Below are positions 20,318 through 32,869 of a stretch of 64,000 nt of DNA, piece by piece; the stretch's first letter is position 1, and the number at the start of each line of letters is the position of its first letter. The position numbers were made by a program, and so were the translations under genes. Under the pieces are notes generated by a model. That model saw only the letters and a list, made by a program, of their open reading frames with translations. It made no database searches and was not told where the DNA came from. The DNA lies in NCBI RefSeq assembly GCF_000003815.2, contig NC_049982.1, positions 7,979,849 to 8,043,848 on the forward strand, given 5' to 3'. Origin of the DNA: Branchiostoma floridae. Its lineage: Eukaryota; Chordata; Leptocardii; Amphioxiformes; Branchiostomatidae.

Positions 20318-23300
20318 CTAGTCACCGGTGCAGTCCCTACAGAGGAGAACAAAAATGATTTGTTGTAGAGTTGTACATCAGTTAATGCACAGTGAAAATC
20401 TTCAAAAACCTTTACTGGCACATTTTGTTGTGTGTTGTTCACCTTGTCATAGGTCATCAAGTTTCCTTCAACGGTTGTTTCTGTACCAGGGTTTACTTTT
20501 ACAGGAAGGGGTTGCTTGCGCCTCGTCGAACAGTGGACTCCCATTTCATGTTTTTTCCCCGAAAGACGGGTGCCGCCCCAACAGAGATGCCCTTCCCCTG
20601 ATCACCTTATGTGAAGTCACATGGAAAGAGAAGACTCCAGTAGTGTACTTACTGTCCCAAGACCTCCACTCGCATGCTGATGTGCTGATTCCATGTCTGC
20701 GGCCAGTACCTGACGTAACGTGCAGTTACCGGTGGGTCCAACAGGTGGCGCACTTCGGTGTCCTGATCAGAGTTGCCAGCGAAGATCTAGGATCAGGATG
20801 GTACATGTATTGTGAACGAACAGCCTATCAGAAACCCCGTTCATAAAAATCAACGTTGTAAGCACACATTATATGACAGACACAATTTCTAATAATGAAT
20901 TAGAACAATTACAATATTTACTTAGATTGAATGACTATTCATACCTGCAAGTGCGAGAGAAAACTTTATCAATTCTGTAACGTTAACTACTGTAATTGAC
21001 TTGATTATGTAAGACAATGGTTACCAACCTTCTCACGTCCAAGTTTGTCCAGGTATGTAGACCACGTGATTCCATCTCTGCTGAAGCGTAGTTTGTAGGA
21101 GGTCACCCTTTGTAGCCAAGTGTTACTGGACCTACCCTGTGTGATAACTCCGGCAACAGTAGTCTCTGCTCCCACGTCAACCTGGACAGGAATAACACGT
21201 AATCCTGATAAACATCAGCGCGGTACAAAATGCCTGCGGTGTTCAAAATGCCATACGTAGTTGCATGATTGTAAGCGTGATTGGTCAACTATGAAGCTTG
21301 AATTGGACATTTGTCCACTAAATTTTCCATGCTGACATTTGAATCCACATCTTCTGGTTTCCTATATTCTATATGTTCTTTTAAAAAAACAACAAAGATT
21401 ACACAAATAATTATAATTAGAAAGTGCTGACATGAAACTGCGTGAGTCTGCGTCAACAAATATCAAGCAAGTGGCTGTCAGTGGAACTATAGGTTACGCC
21501 TGGGAGGGAGCGAGAAGCGAGCACTGGATAGAGGAAAGTGGCGGGGTGGCGCCAGATGAATTTGTTGTGAAGAGGAGGAGAAGGGAGTGCAAGTACTGTA
21601 TTATGACGATGAGGATGAAAAAAACATGCCAGAAGATGTGCACGACACAGGACAAAAATTATTTGATATGATAAAAACAATATAATTTATACCCTGCAGG
21701 CTCCACTTACCTGTAACCATTGCTGGTTGTTGTTCTGTGCAGCGCACCAGGCCCCGGCGCCCTCCTGGGAATGAAGGCGAGCTTTGCTGGCGTCATGACC
21801 TGAACTTCCCCACGAAGTGGATGCAGTAAGGTGGCCATCAGGAATAGCGCCGCTCTCCATACCTAGTGGTACTGCAGTGCACGGCTGCTACATACAGAAT
21901 GAGATATGCATTCACTGACGGTAAATGTCATTACCCATCATCCCTGGACCATCGGGCACAATACAAAGGTGTTCAGATACATACATTTGTAGCTTGATAT
22001 GAATTTACCGCTTTCTTCCGAAAAACGTTGGCCTCGAGCTCAAGTTTGGCTCGGAACACATGAATGAATGACATTTCATGGGGGTAATAAATGAATGAAT
22101 GAAGACATCACGTTATCATACGATAATAACTACAGAGTACAGAACACACCCTACCTGTGGGCAGGATTGTCCTCCACACCCTCCACATCCACCAGCCGGA
22201 CCGGGAGGCCCGGGCGGCCCGGGAACACCATCGCGGCCGTCCCGCCCGTCTCGTCCGGCCGGTCCCTCAGGACCCCGGAAGAGGCCTGTAACAGTTGCAG
22301 TGATCGAGGATTACACCGTGTACAGTTGACATCATTACCAGCTCGGATATCGTGAAGTTATTCGTCCGATCGCCCCGTTTCATCAAAAAGTTCGGAAATA
22401 GCGAAAAAGACACCTTTTGGAAGTTTTTCTATTTATCCAATATAAAACGTAGCATAACACATAGGACGCGCCAAACGAAAATCCATTTGGCTGGGGAAGC
22501 CACATGCATGTCTCACTACTAGAGTTGGACGATCACTGATCTATTGTTTGGAGGGCTATTGTAGAATTTCCCCAGGGCATATCGGACAATAGCGCCAATT
22601 TTAGAATTCAACGACGTGGAAATCGTTTATACTAAAAGGGGAAATGATCACAATATGACAAAATTACATCAACAAGCACAATTCTCTCTCAAAACTCAGC
22701 TAACATACATACCGGCAGGTGTCGTGACCGAGTTGTCGGATCGCCTGTACCTCCGCAAGGTGGCGTTGTGTTCAGGGACACCGTCAGCTTGGTTCGGCTT
22801 CCCGCCCTTCAGACATAAAGAAAGTTAAGTCGATGGAGGTTAGACATGCAGCTAATAAGATACGTTAGATAACATTTCATTCAAGAACTGGATAAAAAAA
22901 GGAGTGGAAATTCTATTCCCTTCCGAGGGAAAAGCCATTATTGCTATGGGGTTGAATTAAAAACATATACACTTCATTGAACTTAGGGCCATGCACGGAA
23001 AGAATTTACCCCCGTGTTGCAGCAACATGAGCAAGCTACTGGTAAAGAATACCTCTCGAAAGTTCCCGAAGTTGTGTTCCTCAGCATGCCCGAGTTGGAA
23101 CTTGGTTTCCAGCACAGCCAGTCTCTCCCTCAAAGACGCCCCGCCAGCTTTCTCCTTCTGTAACTCCGCACGTTCGCTGTCTAGTTGAGTCTGCAGGGAC
23201 GACAGGTGGATTTTCAGGGCCGTCACTTCCTCCTTGTGCGAGGACAGGTGGATTTTCAGGGCCGTCACTTCCTCCTTGTGCGAGGACGCTTCCTCCTTGT

Positions 23301-23550
23301 CTCTGGCGGTGGCGTCTTGCTTGATCTCCATGGCCAAGGTACGATCCTTCAGCGCCAGGATCTGGTCTTTGAGCTGAGCGGAGTTTTCACGGACATGCTT
23401 AACCCCATGAAAGAGAAAGACGAGGGCCGCCAGCACCAGCACCCCCGCCCCGGCCGCCACCGCCACCGTCACCGGTCGGGCCGCGCCGGGTCGGTCTCGG
23501 CGGGCCCGGCCGGCAACTTCGCTTACGTTAAGCAGCTTCTCCGAGCTCAT
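20318..23550 (-). CDS. G2: type II membrane collagen with F5/8C domain (complete)
   Basis: Seven exons: 23,550-23,053; 22,806-22,713; 22,285-22,155; 21,887-21,711; 21,181-21,029; 20,786-20,653; 20,336-20,318, giving 401 residues. A basic N terminus precedes a transmembrane helix (about 27-47, ending ALVFLFHG). A coiled coil runs to about 160 and contains a direct 14-residue duplication (HKEEVTALKIHLSS). Exon 2 holds RYRR (185-188), furin-like, after an NAT sequon. Collagen exon 198-241 ends GGCGGCGGQSCPQ. The discoidin domain covers 242-401: opening CTAVPLGMESGAIPDGHLTA, FSRDGITWSTY, ARYVRYWPQTW, closing EVLGQDCTGD; first and last Cys would form the usual disulfide. Its first discoidin exon (59 codons, GAWCAAQNNNQQWLQ) is the most canonical of the cluster. 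All splice sites are GT/AG. Confidence 0.85.
23193..23285. repeat. 42-bp tandem duplication in the G2 coiled coil
   Basis: The block coding HKEEVTALKIHLSS occurs twice in succession; paralogues have one copy. In frame, two helical heptads long. Confidence 0.9.
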
Positions 23551-23960
23551 TGTCAGCTTGTAGCGAGAACAGACTGACAGAGAAAGGACAAATCTATAAC
23601 GTCCCTTTCTGCTGTTCCCGAGATCACTTCCACCCTTCAAAAGTCGGGACTTGAAGTAAGGCAAAATACTAGTACCCTGTAAGAAGAATGCGTAGTTTAC
23701 AGCAACGTCACAGGGTACAGAAGCATTGATTGGTTGAGGTGTGCAGGTGAGATGTCATTTTCCAACAATACCACCTGTGCGTCAAAAACATCAACACGGC
23801 CAAGTCAATAGTTTTGAAAAGAAAGAATAAGGAAACGTGGCGTCACCTTTCCTCTTCTGCGAAACAAAGTGATACAAGTGTTTCGCAAATAGCTGGTGTA
23901 GTCGCTCTCATGGTCATTCGCTTATCGCATCGGCCTTACGTATCAAAATCATGAAACTCC
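23551..23960 (-). promoter_or_regulatory. G2 upstream region (family 5'-flank repeat)
   Basis: Contains the conserved TATA-like TTATAGATTT (23,590-23,599) and a CCAAT box (complement of ATTGG at 23,729-23,733). The approximately 400-bp flank recurs upstream of other cluster heads and also detached from any gene. Confidence 0.45.
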
Positions 23961-24029
23961 GTTATTCCTTACTTGAGTATAAATCCGTTTTTTTTTTAAG
24001 TCCGTTAGCTGCGCAATTTTGCACTTTCA

Positions 24030-25110
24030 CCCTTCAACAGTCGGGACTTGAATAAGAAAAAAATACCCGGTAAGTGCGTAGTTTACAGCAACGTGTCACA
24101 TTTCCTCTTCTGGGAAACAAAGTGAGACAAGTGCTAGCTAGTTGTGACGGGTCGTTTGGTGTAATATAACCCGCTGCTGCCGCGCCGGGTGCCTGCGAAG
24201 CTGGTGTGTTACGCCGAACGGCGGTTATACCGGCTATAGATACAGATACAGAACGTCACATGGTACAGAAGCAGTGATTGGTTGAGGTGTGCAGGTGAGG
24301 TGTCATTTCCCAACATCAACACGGCAGTAGTAAGTTAACAGTAGTGTCTTTGTTCAGACGAATGTTCCATGCAAATAGTTTTGAAAAGAAAAAAAACAAG
24401 GAAACGTGGTGTCACCTTTTCTCTTCCGCGAAACAAAGTGTTTTGTAAAGACTCACGGTCATTAACCCCGACTTATAGGACAACTTGAATTCACAGTAAT
24501 TTTTAAGTACGAACATGAAGGCTTTTGTATTGTTCATTTGCCCAAGGTTTTGACCCCCAAAACACATTTCATTTCATTGACTACCACATTTGAAGCAATA
24601 TTAGCCCAGTCAAGAGTCAAGAAGTTGTGAAAGAAGCTCATATCTCATCCCATTCTGACTTCCTGCTCGTTTCAAAGATTAGATTTGGTATGAGTTGGAT
24701 AAGTTGAATCGTGTGCCCTGACGTGACGTAGCCGAACTGTAATCTCCAAGCAGATCTACTGTTGGAGGTGGGAAGGATCCATGGGCCGAAACAATCTCCA
24801 TTTCCCACCAGGATTGTCTGTGAACTTCTGTGGCTGACACAAAATTGTCCTATAAGTCGGGGTTAACGACCGTAAGAGCGAGTACACCGGCTCTTTACAA
24901 AACAAACCCTTTTCTCACTTTGTTTCACAGAAAAGAAAACATGACACCAAATTTCCTCGTTCCTTGTTGTCGGACTATTGGCAAGGAACATTTGCTGAAC
25001 ACAGACTGCTGTTTATCAACTGCTGACGTATGCACAGGTGGCATTGCACATTGGCCTGCTCCTGCCACTGGGGCCGGAAATAACGAGGAACAAGTTGAAC
25101 GTTCTTGATG
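24030..25110. repeat. Inverted pair of family 5'-flank repeats
   Basis: Direct (24,030-24,470) and inverted (24,845-25,110) flank copies surround a 0.36-kb core. The inner edges TAACCCCGACTTATAGGACA (within 24,462-24,483) and its exact complement (24,845-24,866) form a perfect 22-bp inverted repeat. A small foldback lies at 24,148-24,236. A like arrangement occurs at 32,870-33,845. No gene seen. Confidence 0.7.
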
Positions 25111-25437
25111 GAAAGTGAGATGGTGCGTAGATGGAACCCACAACTACAGAACATGTAGTCACATTTGAAAAACGATGGTGACAGGTAGAGTCACAGTTGG
25201 ATTTCTGGAATGTCTTTCACTAAGTCAAATACACAGCAGTTTATAGCAAGATAACATCAGTTGGTGAACGTCATTGCATGGAGATGTCACGTTATAGACG
25301 TCACAAGCTACAAAAACATTGATGGGGGAGGGGGCGCTGGGGTCAGGTGTATCTTACACCTGTACTCCCGCAGTCATTTTAAGGTGTACAGAAATATGTT
25401 ACAATACAAGAGTCCATATGTATGTGGAACAATCTGC

Positions 25438-25443
25438 TTTATT
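25438..25443 (-). terminator. Poly(A) signal of G3
   Basis: AATAAA on the minus strand in the conserved family 3' block, about 620 bp past the G3 stop. Confidence 0.6.
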
Positions 25444-26061
25444 TCTGTCTATAAATGCCTGATAGGTTCTGAGTGCATAAATGAAGTAGCTGCATTTTGT
25501 ATTTTATCATCTCCTTGCTTGCAAACATTAGTCAAAATTTCTCCACGACTAAAGACAGTGTACTAACAAAGGACAGCAACACCAGCATATAAAAACAAGG
25601 AATGTAGTCATTCTTCTTTACATCGTGAAGCCATTGACATTTTCATCAAGCACTACACAATACACGTCGGCTACAATATAAAAGTGTAATGCTGTAATCA
25701 CCAGGACATGGTATTAATATAAAATAGGCTGAACATTGTTGTCACAAGCTTTAAATCGGTAACCCTAAATACGTCAAGTAACTCTCAGTGTAGCCATGAC
25801 TCATGAGATACATGTACAGTTTCTGAACCCACCTAGGCCACCTCAAATAACTGCAAACACCAAGCCAAACAAACATACCAGCAACAATATTACTTTTTTT
25901 ACTGAGATGATAACAGTTTAAAGAAAACACATCATAGGTGTGAACTATCACAATAAGTAAAATAAGAAAACGTGTTTCACTTCAAACTGCAAAGCAGATA
26001 CATGTGTATCCTGTTGTGTGCAAATCTGTGCTTTGGAAATCTCCAAGTCTGCATGCTGTGT

Positions 26062-29000
26062 CTAGTCACCGGTGCAATCCCTACAGAGAAGAACAAAAAT
26101 GATTTGTTGTTAAGTGCATCAGTGAATGTGCAGTGAAAATCTTTTTTCAATGCATTTACTGGCACATTGTGTCGTGTTGTTCATCTTGTAGTGAGCCATA
26201 GGTCAGCAGGTTTCCTTGCTGTTTCCGTTTCAGGGTATTCAGAAAGGGTTGCTTGCACCTCCTCGAACACGGACAGTATTTCATGTCTTTTCGAGAGACG
26301 TGTGTAGCCCAAGATGCCCTTCTCCGAATTAATGCAAAACCGTCTTAATGGAAGTCACACGGAAAGAAGAGAAGACTTCAATAGTGTACTTACTGTCCCA
26401 AGACCTCCACCCGCATACTGAGGTGAGAGTTCCATGCCTGTGGCCAGAACCGGACGTAACGTGCAGTTACCGGCGGCTCCAACAGGTGGCGCACTTCGGT
26501 GTCTCGATCAGAGTTGCCAGAGAAAACCTGGGATGATATTTTGAAGAAAAAAAACAATGGAGCCGGCTAGCAGCAATGCTACATGGAAACAGATGGTAAA
26601 ATCTTGCAGTAACACATAAATGATTTATTAGGCTAAAGAAGCCTAAGAACATGTACATCTACATACCCTGAAATATCAGAAAAAACTCTATCTAATCTGG
26701 AAAAAAAATCATATATGACTTCTGTCAGTTCATATCCACTATGGTAAAATCCTAGTTAACATCAGCCATACAGTATCGGCTATAGCTTATTAGTGATATT
26801 CGAGAATGACAGTCTCTGCTACGCTGCATCAGTCACATCTGTAACATGTCTCAGGTCTGTTACAAATGTCTTTTTCTGCAAAGTGGCCTCATTAAGTAGT
26901 CAGCAAAATTTATTGGAAACATAAAAAAATCCTTGGAAATATCAAACTTGTGCAGAAGACAATGGTTACCGACCCTATCACGTCCCAGGTTATCCAGGTA
27001 TGTAGACCATGTGATTCCGTCTCTGCTGAAGCGTAGTTTGTAGGAGGTCACCCACTGATCTGCACCAGCTCTACCCTGGGTGATAACTCCAGCTACAGTA
27101 GTCTCTGCTCCCACGTCAACCTGAACAGGAAAAACACTGAGAAACGCCAGCGGTACAAAATGCCTGCGGTGTTGAATATGTCGTACATAGTTGCATGATT
27201 TAAGTGTGATTGGTCAACCATGAAACTTGAATTGGAGAATGTCCATGCTGACATTTGAACCCTTCTCTTCTGCTTTTTTATGTTAAAAAAACACAAAGGG
27301 AACACAAATAATTAGAAAATGCTAAAATAAAATAGATAACTGCGTGACTGCGTCAACAAATATCAAATAAGTGGCTGTTACGCCTGGGAGGGAGCGAGCA
27401 AGCGAGCACTGGATAGAGGAAAGTGGCGGGATGGTGCCAGATGAATTTGCTGTGAAGAGGAGGAGGAGAAGGGTGTGCTGGTACTTGTATTTAATATGAG
27501 GATGAGGATGCAAAAAACATGCCAGAAGAGGTGGATGACACAGGACAAAAATGACTTGATATGATATGATAAAAGAGATATAATCTACGCCCACCCTGCA
27601 GCCTNNNNNNNNNNNNNNNNNNNNNNNNNNNNNNNNNNNNNNNNNNNNNNNNNNNNNNNNNNNNNNNNNNNNNNNNNNNNNNNNNNNNNNNNNNNNNNNN
27701 NNNNNNNNNNNNNNNNNNNNNNNNNNNNNNNNNNNNNNNNNNNNNNNNNNNNNNNNNNNNNNNNNNNNNNNTACTGCAGTGCACGGCTTCTATATACAGG
27801 ATGACATATGCATGTTACCGTTCCCATTATCCTTTGCCCATACGGTACAAAGTTGTCCAAAGTTAAGCTGGATGTAAATTTACGGCTTCCTAAAAATGTT
27901 CGCCTGAAGTTCGATAGCACAAGAACACATCACGTTATTCTGCAAAAATAACTACAGAACACACGCTACCTGTGGGCAGGATTGTCCTCCACACCCTCCA
28001 CATCCGCCAGATGGACCTGGAGGCCCGGGAGCACCATCACGGCCGTCCCGCCCGTCTCGTCCGGCCGGTCCCTCAGGACCTCGAAAGAGGCCTGTAACAG
28101 TTGAAGTGATCGTGTACAGTTAATGTCATTGCCAGCTCGGATAGAAATATGGCACAGTTATTCATCAGAAAAAGTACAGGCACAGCCACCGGGTAACAGA
28201 TATTTGGCATTTATCCAATATAGAACGTACGTACCATAAACAAATAAATGCCAGACAGGGCACCAAACGATCGAAAGCCCCTTCGACTGGTAAATTAAAA
28301 GTTATGCTAGCGCTATACTAGAGTTGGGCCTAGACCTAAAGAGGTGACCTGTGAAGACCCTGGAAAACAGTATTCAGGATTCACAAATATCAATCAGAAA
28401 TCTATTTCTAAGTGACTTTGACGCAAATAAAGCAAAGGTTAGACAAATACTTTAGAACTTAACGACGTGGAAAATTAATACTAAAATAGAAAATATCACA
28501 ATAGGACAATATTACACCAACAAACACAATCCTCTCTATTTCACGCGCATTTACGTTAAGTCAAACAAAACTCAGCTAACAGACATACCGGCAGGTGTCG
28601 TGACGGAGTTGTCGGAGCGCCTGTACCTCCGCAAGGTGGCGTTGTGTTCAGGGACACTGTCAGCTTGGTTCGGCCTCTCGTCCTTAGATATAAAGAAAGT
28701 TACATTTATGAAAGTTATACATGCAGCTAGTAAGATAAGTAAAGTTCATTCAAGACACCGACGGAAGGTAGCGAATGCTACCTGAGACGTCTGGCCGTTT
28801 CCAAATTTTATCCAGTTGCGTGATCATTAGTAACTGTTACCTTGCATAGGATAAAGTTGGTTTAGCTTAGATATTTTTGATAACACGGTGACTCCATTGA
28901 CGCATTATTGTTATAGGGTTGGGACAGGAACATATTCACCCTTTATTGAACTTAGAGCCATGTACGTACGCTAAGAATTTTCTCCGGTGCTATAGGAACA

Positions 29001-29441
29001 TGAGCAAGCTACTGTTAAAATATCATACCTCTCGAAAGTTCCCAAAGCTGTGTTCCTCAGCATGCCCGAGTTGGAACTTGGTCTCCAACACAGCCAGCCG
29101 CTCCCTCAAAGATGCGCCGTCAGCTTTCTCCTGCTGTAACTCCGTCTTCAGAGACGACAGTTGGATTTTCAGGGCCGTCACTTCCTGGGTGTCTTTGGCA
29201 GCGGTGTCTTGTTTGATCTCCATGGCCAAGGTACGATCCTTCAGCGTCAGGATCTGGTCTTTCAGTTGAGCGGAGTTTCACGGACATGCTTTACCTCATG
29301 AAAGAGGAAGACGAGGGCCGCCACGGCCAGCACCCCCGCCCCGACCGCCACGGCCACCGTCACCATTCGGGCCGCGCCGGGTCGGTCTCGGCGGGCCCGG
29401 CCGGCAGCTTCGACAACGTATGCAGCCTTCTCCGAGCTCAT
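26062..29441 (-). pseudogene. G3: membrane collagen / F5/8C gene with frameshift, partly in assembly gap
   Basis: Exons 29,441-29,029; 28,682-28,589; 28,091-27,970; first discoidin exon mostly in the N run (only KPCTAV visible near 27,772-27,788); 27,120-26,974; 26,527-26,394; 26,080-26,062. The head starts MSSEKAAYVVEAAG with a transmembrane helix. One T is missing in a run at 29,276-29,278 compared with the copy at 32,625, so the frame breaks after HEVKHVRE and soon stops. Downstream the coiled coil, RYRR exon, collagen (one triplet shorter, GPSGGCGGCGG), discoidin exons and DCTGD stop are open and well spliced. A single-base loss in a homopolymer may be a sequencing error; otherwise it is a young pseudogene. 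Confidence 0.7.
27605..27771. other. Assembly gap (N run)
   Basis: About 167 N between the first-discoidin-exon edge of G3 and its following intron. The true length is unknown. Confidence 0.98.
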
Positions 29442-29509
29442 TATCAGCTTGTAGCGAGAACAGACAAAGTAAGGACAAATTTATAACGTCACTTTCTAGA
29501 TCTGTTGCC

Positions 29510-30600
29510 CGAGAGCACTTCTACCCTTCAACGGTCGGGACTTCAAGTAAGAAAAAATACCCTGTAAGAAGAATGCGTAGTTTACAACAACGTAATAGGA
29601 TACAGAAGCATTGATTGATTGACGTGGGCAGGTGAGATGTCATTTCCCAACAATGGCACCTGTGCGTCAAAAACGTCAACACGGCAGTAGTTGGTTACAG
29701 CAGTGTCTTTGTTCTGACGAATGCTCCAAGTCAATAGTTTTGAAAGGAAAGAACAAGGAAACGTGGTGTCATCTTTCCTCTTCTGCGAAACAAAGTCAGA
29801 CAAGTGTTTCTTAAAGAGCTGATGTAGTCGCTCTCATGGTCATTCACATCGGCCCTACATATCAAAATCATGAAACTCCGTTATTATTCCTTACTTGAGT
29901 TATCCGCTTTTTTTAGAAATTCCCTGTTACTCCTTGTTAGCTGCAATTTTGCACTTCCACCCTCAACAGCCGGTACTTGAATAAGAAGTAAGAAAAAATA
30001 CCCTGTAAGTGCGTAGTTTACAGTAACGTCACAGGGTACAGAAGCAGTGATTGGTTGAGGTGTGCAGGTGAGGTGTCATTGCCCAACATCAACACGACAG
30101 TAGTTGGTTAACAGTAGTGTCTTTGTTCAGACGAATGTTCCATGCCAATAGTTTTGAAAGGAAAGAACAAGGAAACGTGGTGTCACCTTTTCTCTTCCGC
30201 GAAACAAAGTGTTTGTTTTGTAAAGATCTGGTGTAGTCGCGCTCATGGCCATTCACATCGGCCCTACATATCAAAAATTATGAAACGTCTTAATTCATAT
30301 CTTGAGTTATCCGCTTTGGATTTTTTTCTTTTTAGAAACAATGTCCCTGCTATTCCTTATTAGCTACAACTGTGCACTTGTACCTTTCAACATGTACAGT
30401 CAGAAGTATGAAAAAATACCCTGTAGTTTTTAGCAACGTCACGGGACACAGAAGCATTGATTGGTTGAGGTGTGCAGGTGAGGTGTGCAGGTGAGGCCCA
30501 GCATCAACACGGCAGCAGTTGGTAAGCAACAGTGTCTTTGTTCAGACGAGTGTTCCATGCCAATAGTTTGAAAGGAAATAACGGTGAAATTTGTTTGGTA
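29510..30600. repeat. Three tandem copies of the family 5'-flank repeat
   Basis: Units start near 29,510, 29,945 and 30,380 (about 435-bp period). Each has the CACTTCYACCC / AATACCCTGTA / GATTGGTTGAGG / AACACGGCAG / TTTGTTCAGACGA order of the G1 upstream flank. Only the unit nearest 29,441 precedes a head exon. The CCAAT box of that unit is altered (GATTGATTG). Confidence 0.75.
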
Positions 30601-31257
30601 GAGAACATTAATCTGTGACCGACACACCGACTCATATAACTTTTTATAGGACAAATATCCACAGTAATCTTGACTTTTTCGTAGCAGTTGTAATTTATCG
30701 GCCAAATTGTTGTCGCGTGTAAAGAACAATGGTTTATGTGCAATGGGCAGTTACACTATTTATTCAAGTGTATGATAAGTGATATGAAGATATGTGCCTT
30801 AGAACACAAAGTATAGCACATTTAATGTCATATCTCAGTGAGAACCACAATGATATTCGCCACCTCTTGAAGAGGGCTAATGTTGTCCCTATCACGACAT
30901 GTCCATGATGTAAACAGGTGTCATTTAGTATCATTTAGGCCCTCTTTCCACTAGATAGAGATCACTGAGCAACCGTACCGTGACCAAAATCGGATGCGTG
31001 TGACCCTTGTATTACAACTGGACTATGATACAAGATGTATTTAGTATGATTAGAAAGAAAACATAACACACAAAGTTTTTTTATTTTAAATCTGTTATCA
31101 TCAGGCTGTGAAATTCATTGAGCAGTCTGTTAACTCATCAGTCGCTCAGCGGTCACAGCCTCCAGTGGAAAGGTGATGTTATACCCCTGTCACGTGCACA
31201 TTGCGCGAAAATCGATCAGACGACGAGTCTGCGACAATCGCCCGAGCCTCGCTTATA

Positions 31258-31310
31258 ATAATAACTTTATTGCATAACAATTGTACAAGGTACGAAGTAT
31301 GGCTTAACAT
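31258..31310 (-). mobile_element. LINE 3'-end remnant
   Basis: The complement reads GTACAATTGTTATGCAATAA then AGTTATTATTATAA, matching the tail of the plus-strand LINE fragment near 43,590-43,620 (ACAATTGTTGTGCAATAAAG). Confidence 0.5.
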
Positions 31311-31311
31311 C

Positions 31312-32196
31312 CATTATCATAATACCGCCACGTTTACGACAATATTTCTAGGTTCTTTCTAGCCGTACCGATTTGACAAATTATCAACGCATCATTTTCT
31401 CCAGGTACATGTTGCTCTTACAGCTTACCTTTGCCACTTCTTCTGTGTATCTTTTTTTGTCTCTCTTGTCCTGCTGAAAGCGTAATATCGTAATTGTAAC
31501 ACACCGCGGAATTGCACGGGGAACGGACGCGTGGTTTGGAGGGGGTTAAAAATACCGCCAGGAAGAAACACGGCACAATTAACTGCCGGTTTGTACCTTA
31601 GTTTATACATCCTCTGTTGTTCCTTCCTTTTCTGTTAGTAATTGCATAAAACGTAAACCCGCATAGGCATACAAAAAGTCATGAGAAAACGGACGTATAC
31701 TGACAAGAATTTTCATTTAATTTTGGTCCGTCACAACCGCTATGACGTAAAACTTTACTGCTTGCGTAGATATAAAAATGGCGGGAAAATGGCGCGCGCA
31801 CGTTCAATTTTGCCCATTCAGCCGTAGTGCGGGCTATCATGCAACGGTTCGTCACACTTTTACACGAGTTGTAGGTCACCAACATAAATTCAAGATTACT
31901 GTTGAATCATAGTCGTCTTGTGCCATGTGCACGTGTGATTATTATTTACAAATCCGGCGCTGAACGTGACAATGTGTTCGTCCCACGACGAGTTCGCCTG
32001 CCCCGAAAATGACCTGAAAACGTTTGGCCTTATTGTCTTGGAATGCATCGTTATTGAAGCCTATTCAAAAATGTGTTGAGCACATGGATGTCTGAAGTGT
32101 GCATACCTCGGAACTTACTGTTGTTGCGCTAGTAGATCTCCTTAAATTCATCGCTGATTTATTTGGCGGTATTATGACTAGTGGCGGTATTATGAT
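31312..32196. repeat. Perfect 24-bp inverted repeat around 0.84 kb
   Basis: Arms of CATCCATTATCATAATACCG plus CCAC near 31,312-31,335 and the complement near 32,173-32,196. The interval has no recognised gene. Confidence 0.4.
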
Positions 32197-32493
32197 AATG
32201 GATGTTGTATGTGACAGGGACGGTTTTCAGGTGAAAAATACGCGCAACCCTCTGTCGATCTTAAATATGGCCGACCTTCCAGCGATACGCCCGAAGATCG
32301 TGGATAATGTGACACGGGTATTAGCTTGTACATGCTGCTGTGAGCACATTGTGAGGTATAAGGTTTGGTCAAGGCGGATTATGTCGTTTCTTTATTGTGT
32401 ACATTATAATATAAATAGACAATGAATTTATGTAAAGCTACAGCTGTATAGAAATGTTGCAATAAAAGAGCCTATGTGTGTGGAAGAGTCTGC

Positions 32494-32499
32494 TTTATT
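32494..32499 (-). terminator. Orphan family poly(A) signal fused to a head fragment
   Basis: AATAAA on the minus strand, immediately followed upstream by the truncated head exon at 32,521. It shows that a 3'-UTR end was joined to a coding exon. Confidence 0.55.
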
Positions 32500-32520
32500 T
32501 CTGACTATAAATGCCTGATG

Positions 32521-32797
32521 ACTTCAGGGCCGTCACTTCCTGGTTGTCTTTGGCAGCGGTGTCTTGTTTGATCTCCATGGCCAAGGTACGATCCTTCAGC
32601 GTCAGGATCTGGTCTTTCAGTTGAGCGGAGTTTTCACGGACATGCTTTACCTCATGAAAGAGGAAGACGAGGGCCGCCACGGCCAGCACACCCGCCCCGA
32701 CCGCCACGGCCACCGTCACCATTCGGGCCGCGCCGGGTCGGTCTCGGCGGGCCCGGCCGGCAGCTTCGACAACGTATGCAGACTTCTCCGAGCTCAT
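32521..32797 (-). pseudogene. T4: truncated membrane-head exon
   Basis: Starts MSSEKSAYVVEAAGRARRDR, keeps an intact transmembrane helix (VTVAVAVGAGVLAVAALVFL) and half the coiled coil to QEVTALK, then breaks at about 32,520 into a family 3'-UTR block (AATGCCTGAT). The furin exon, collagen and tail are absent. Closest to the G3 head, but without its frameshift. A deletion or unequal exchange between a head and a neighbouring 3' UTR would explain it. Confidence 0.8.
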
Positions 32798-32869
32798 TAT
32801 CAGCTTGTAGCGAGAACAGACTGACAAACCAAGGAAAAATCTATAACGTCACTTTCTGTTGCCCGAGAG

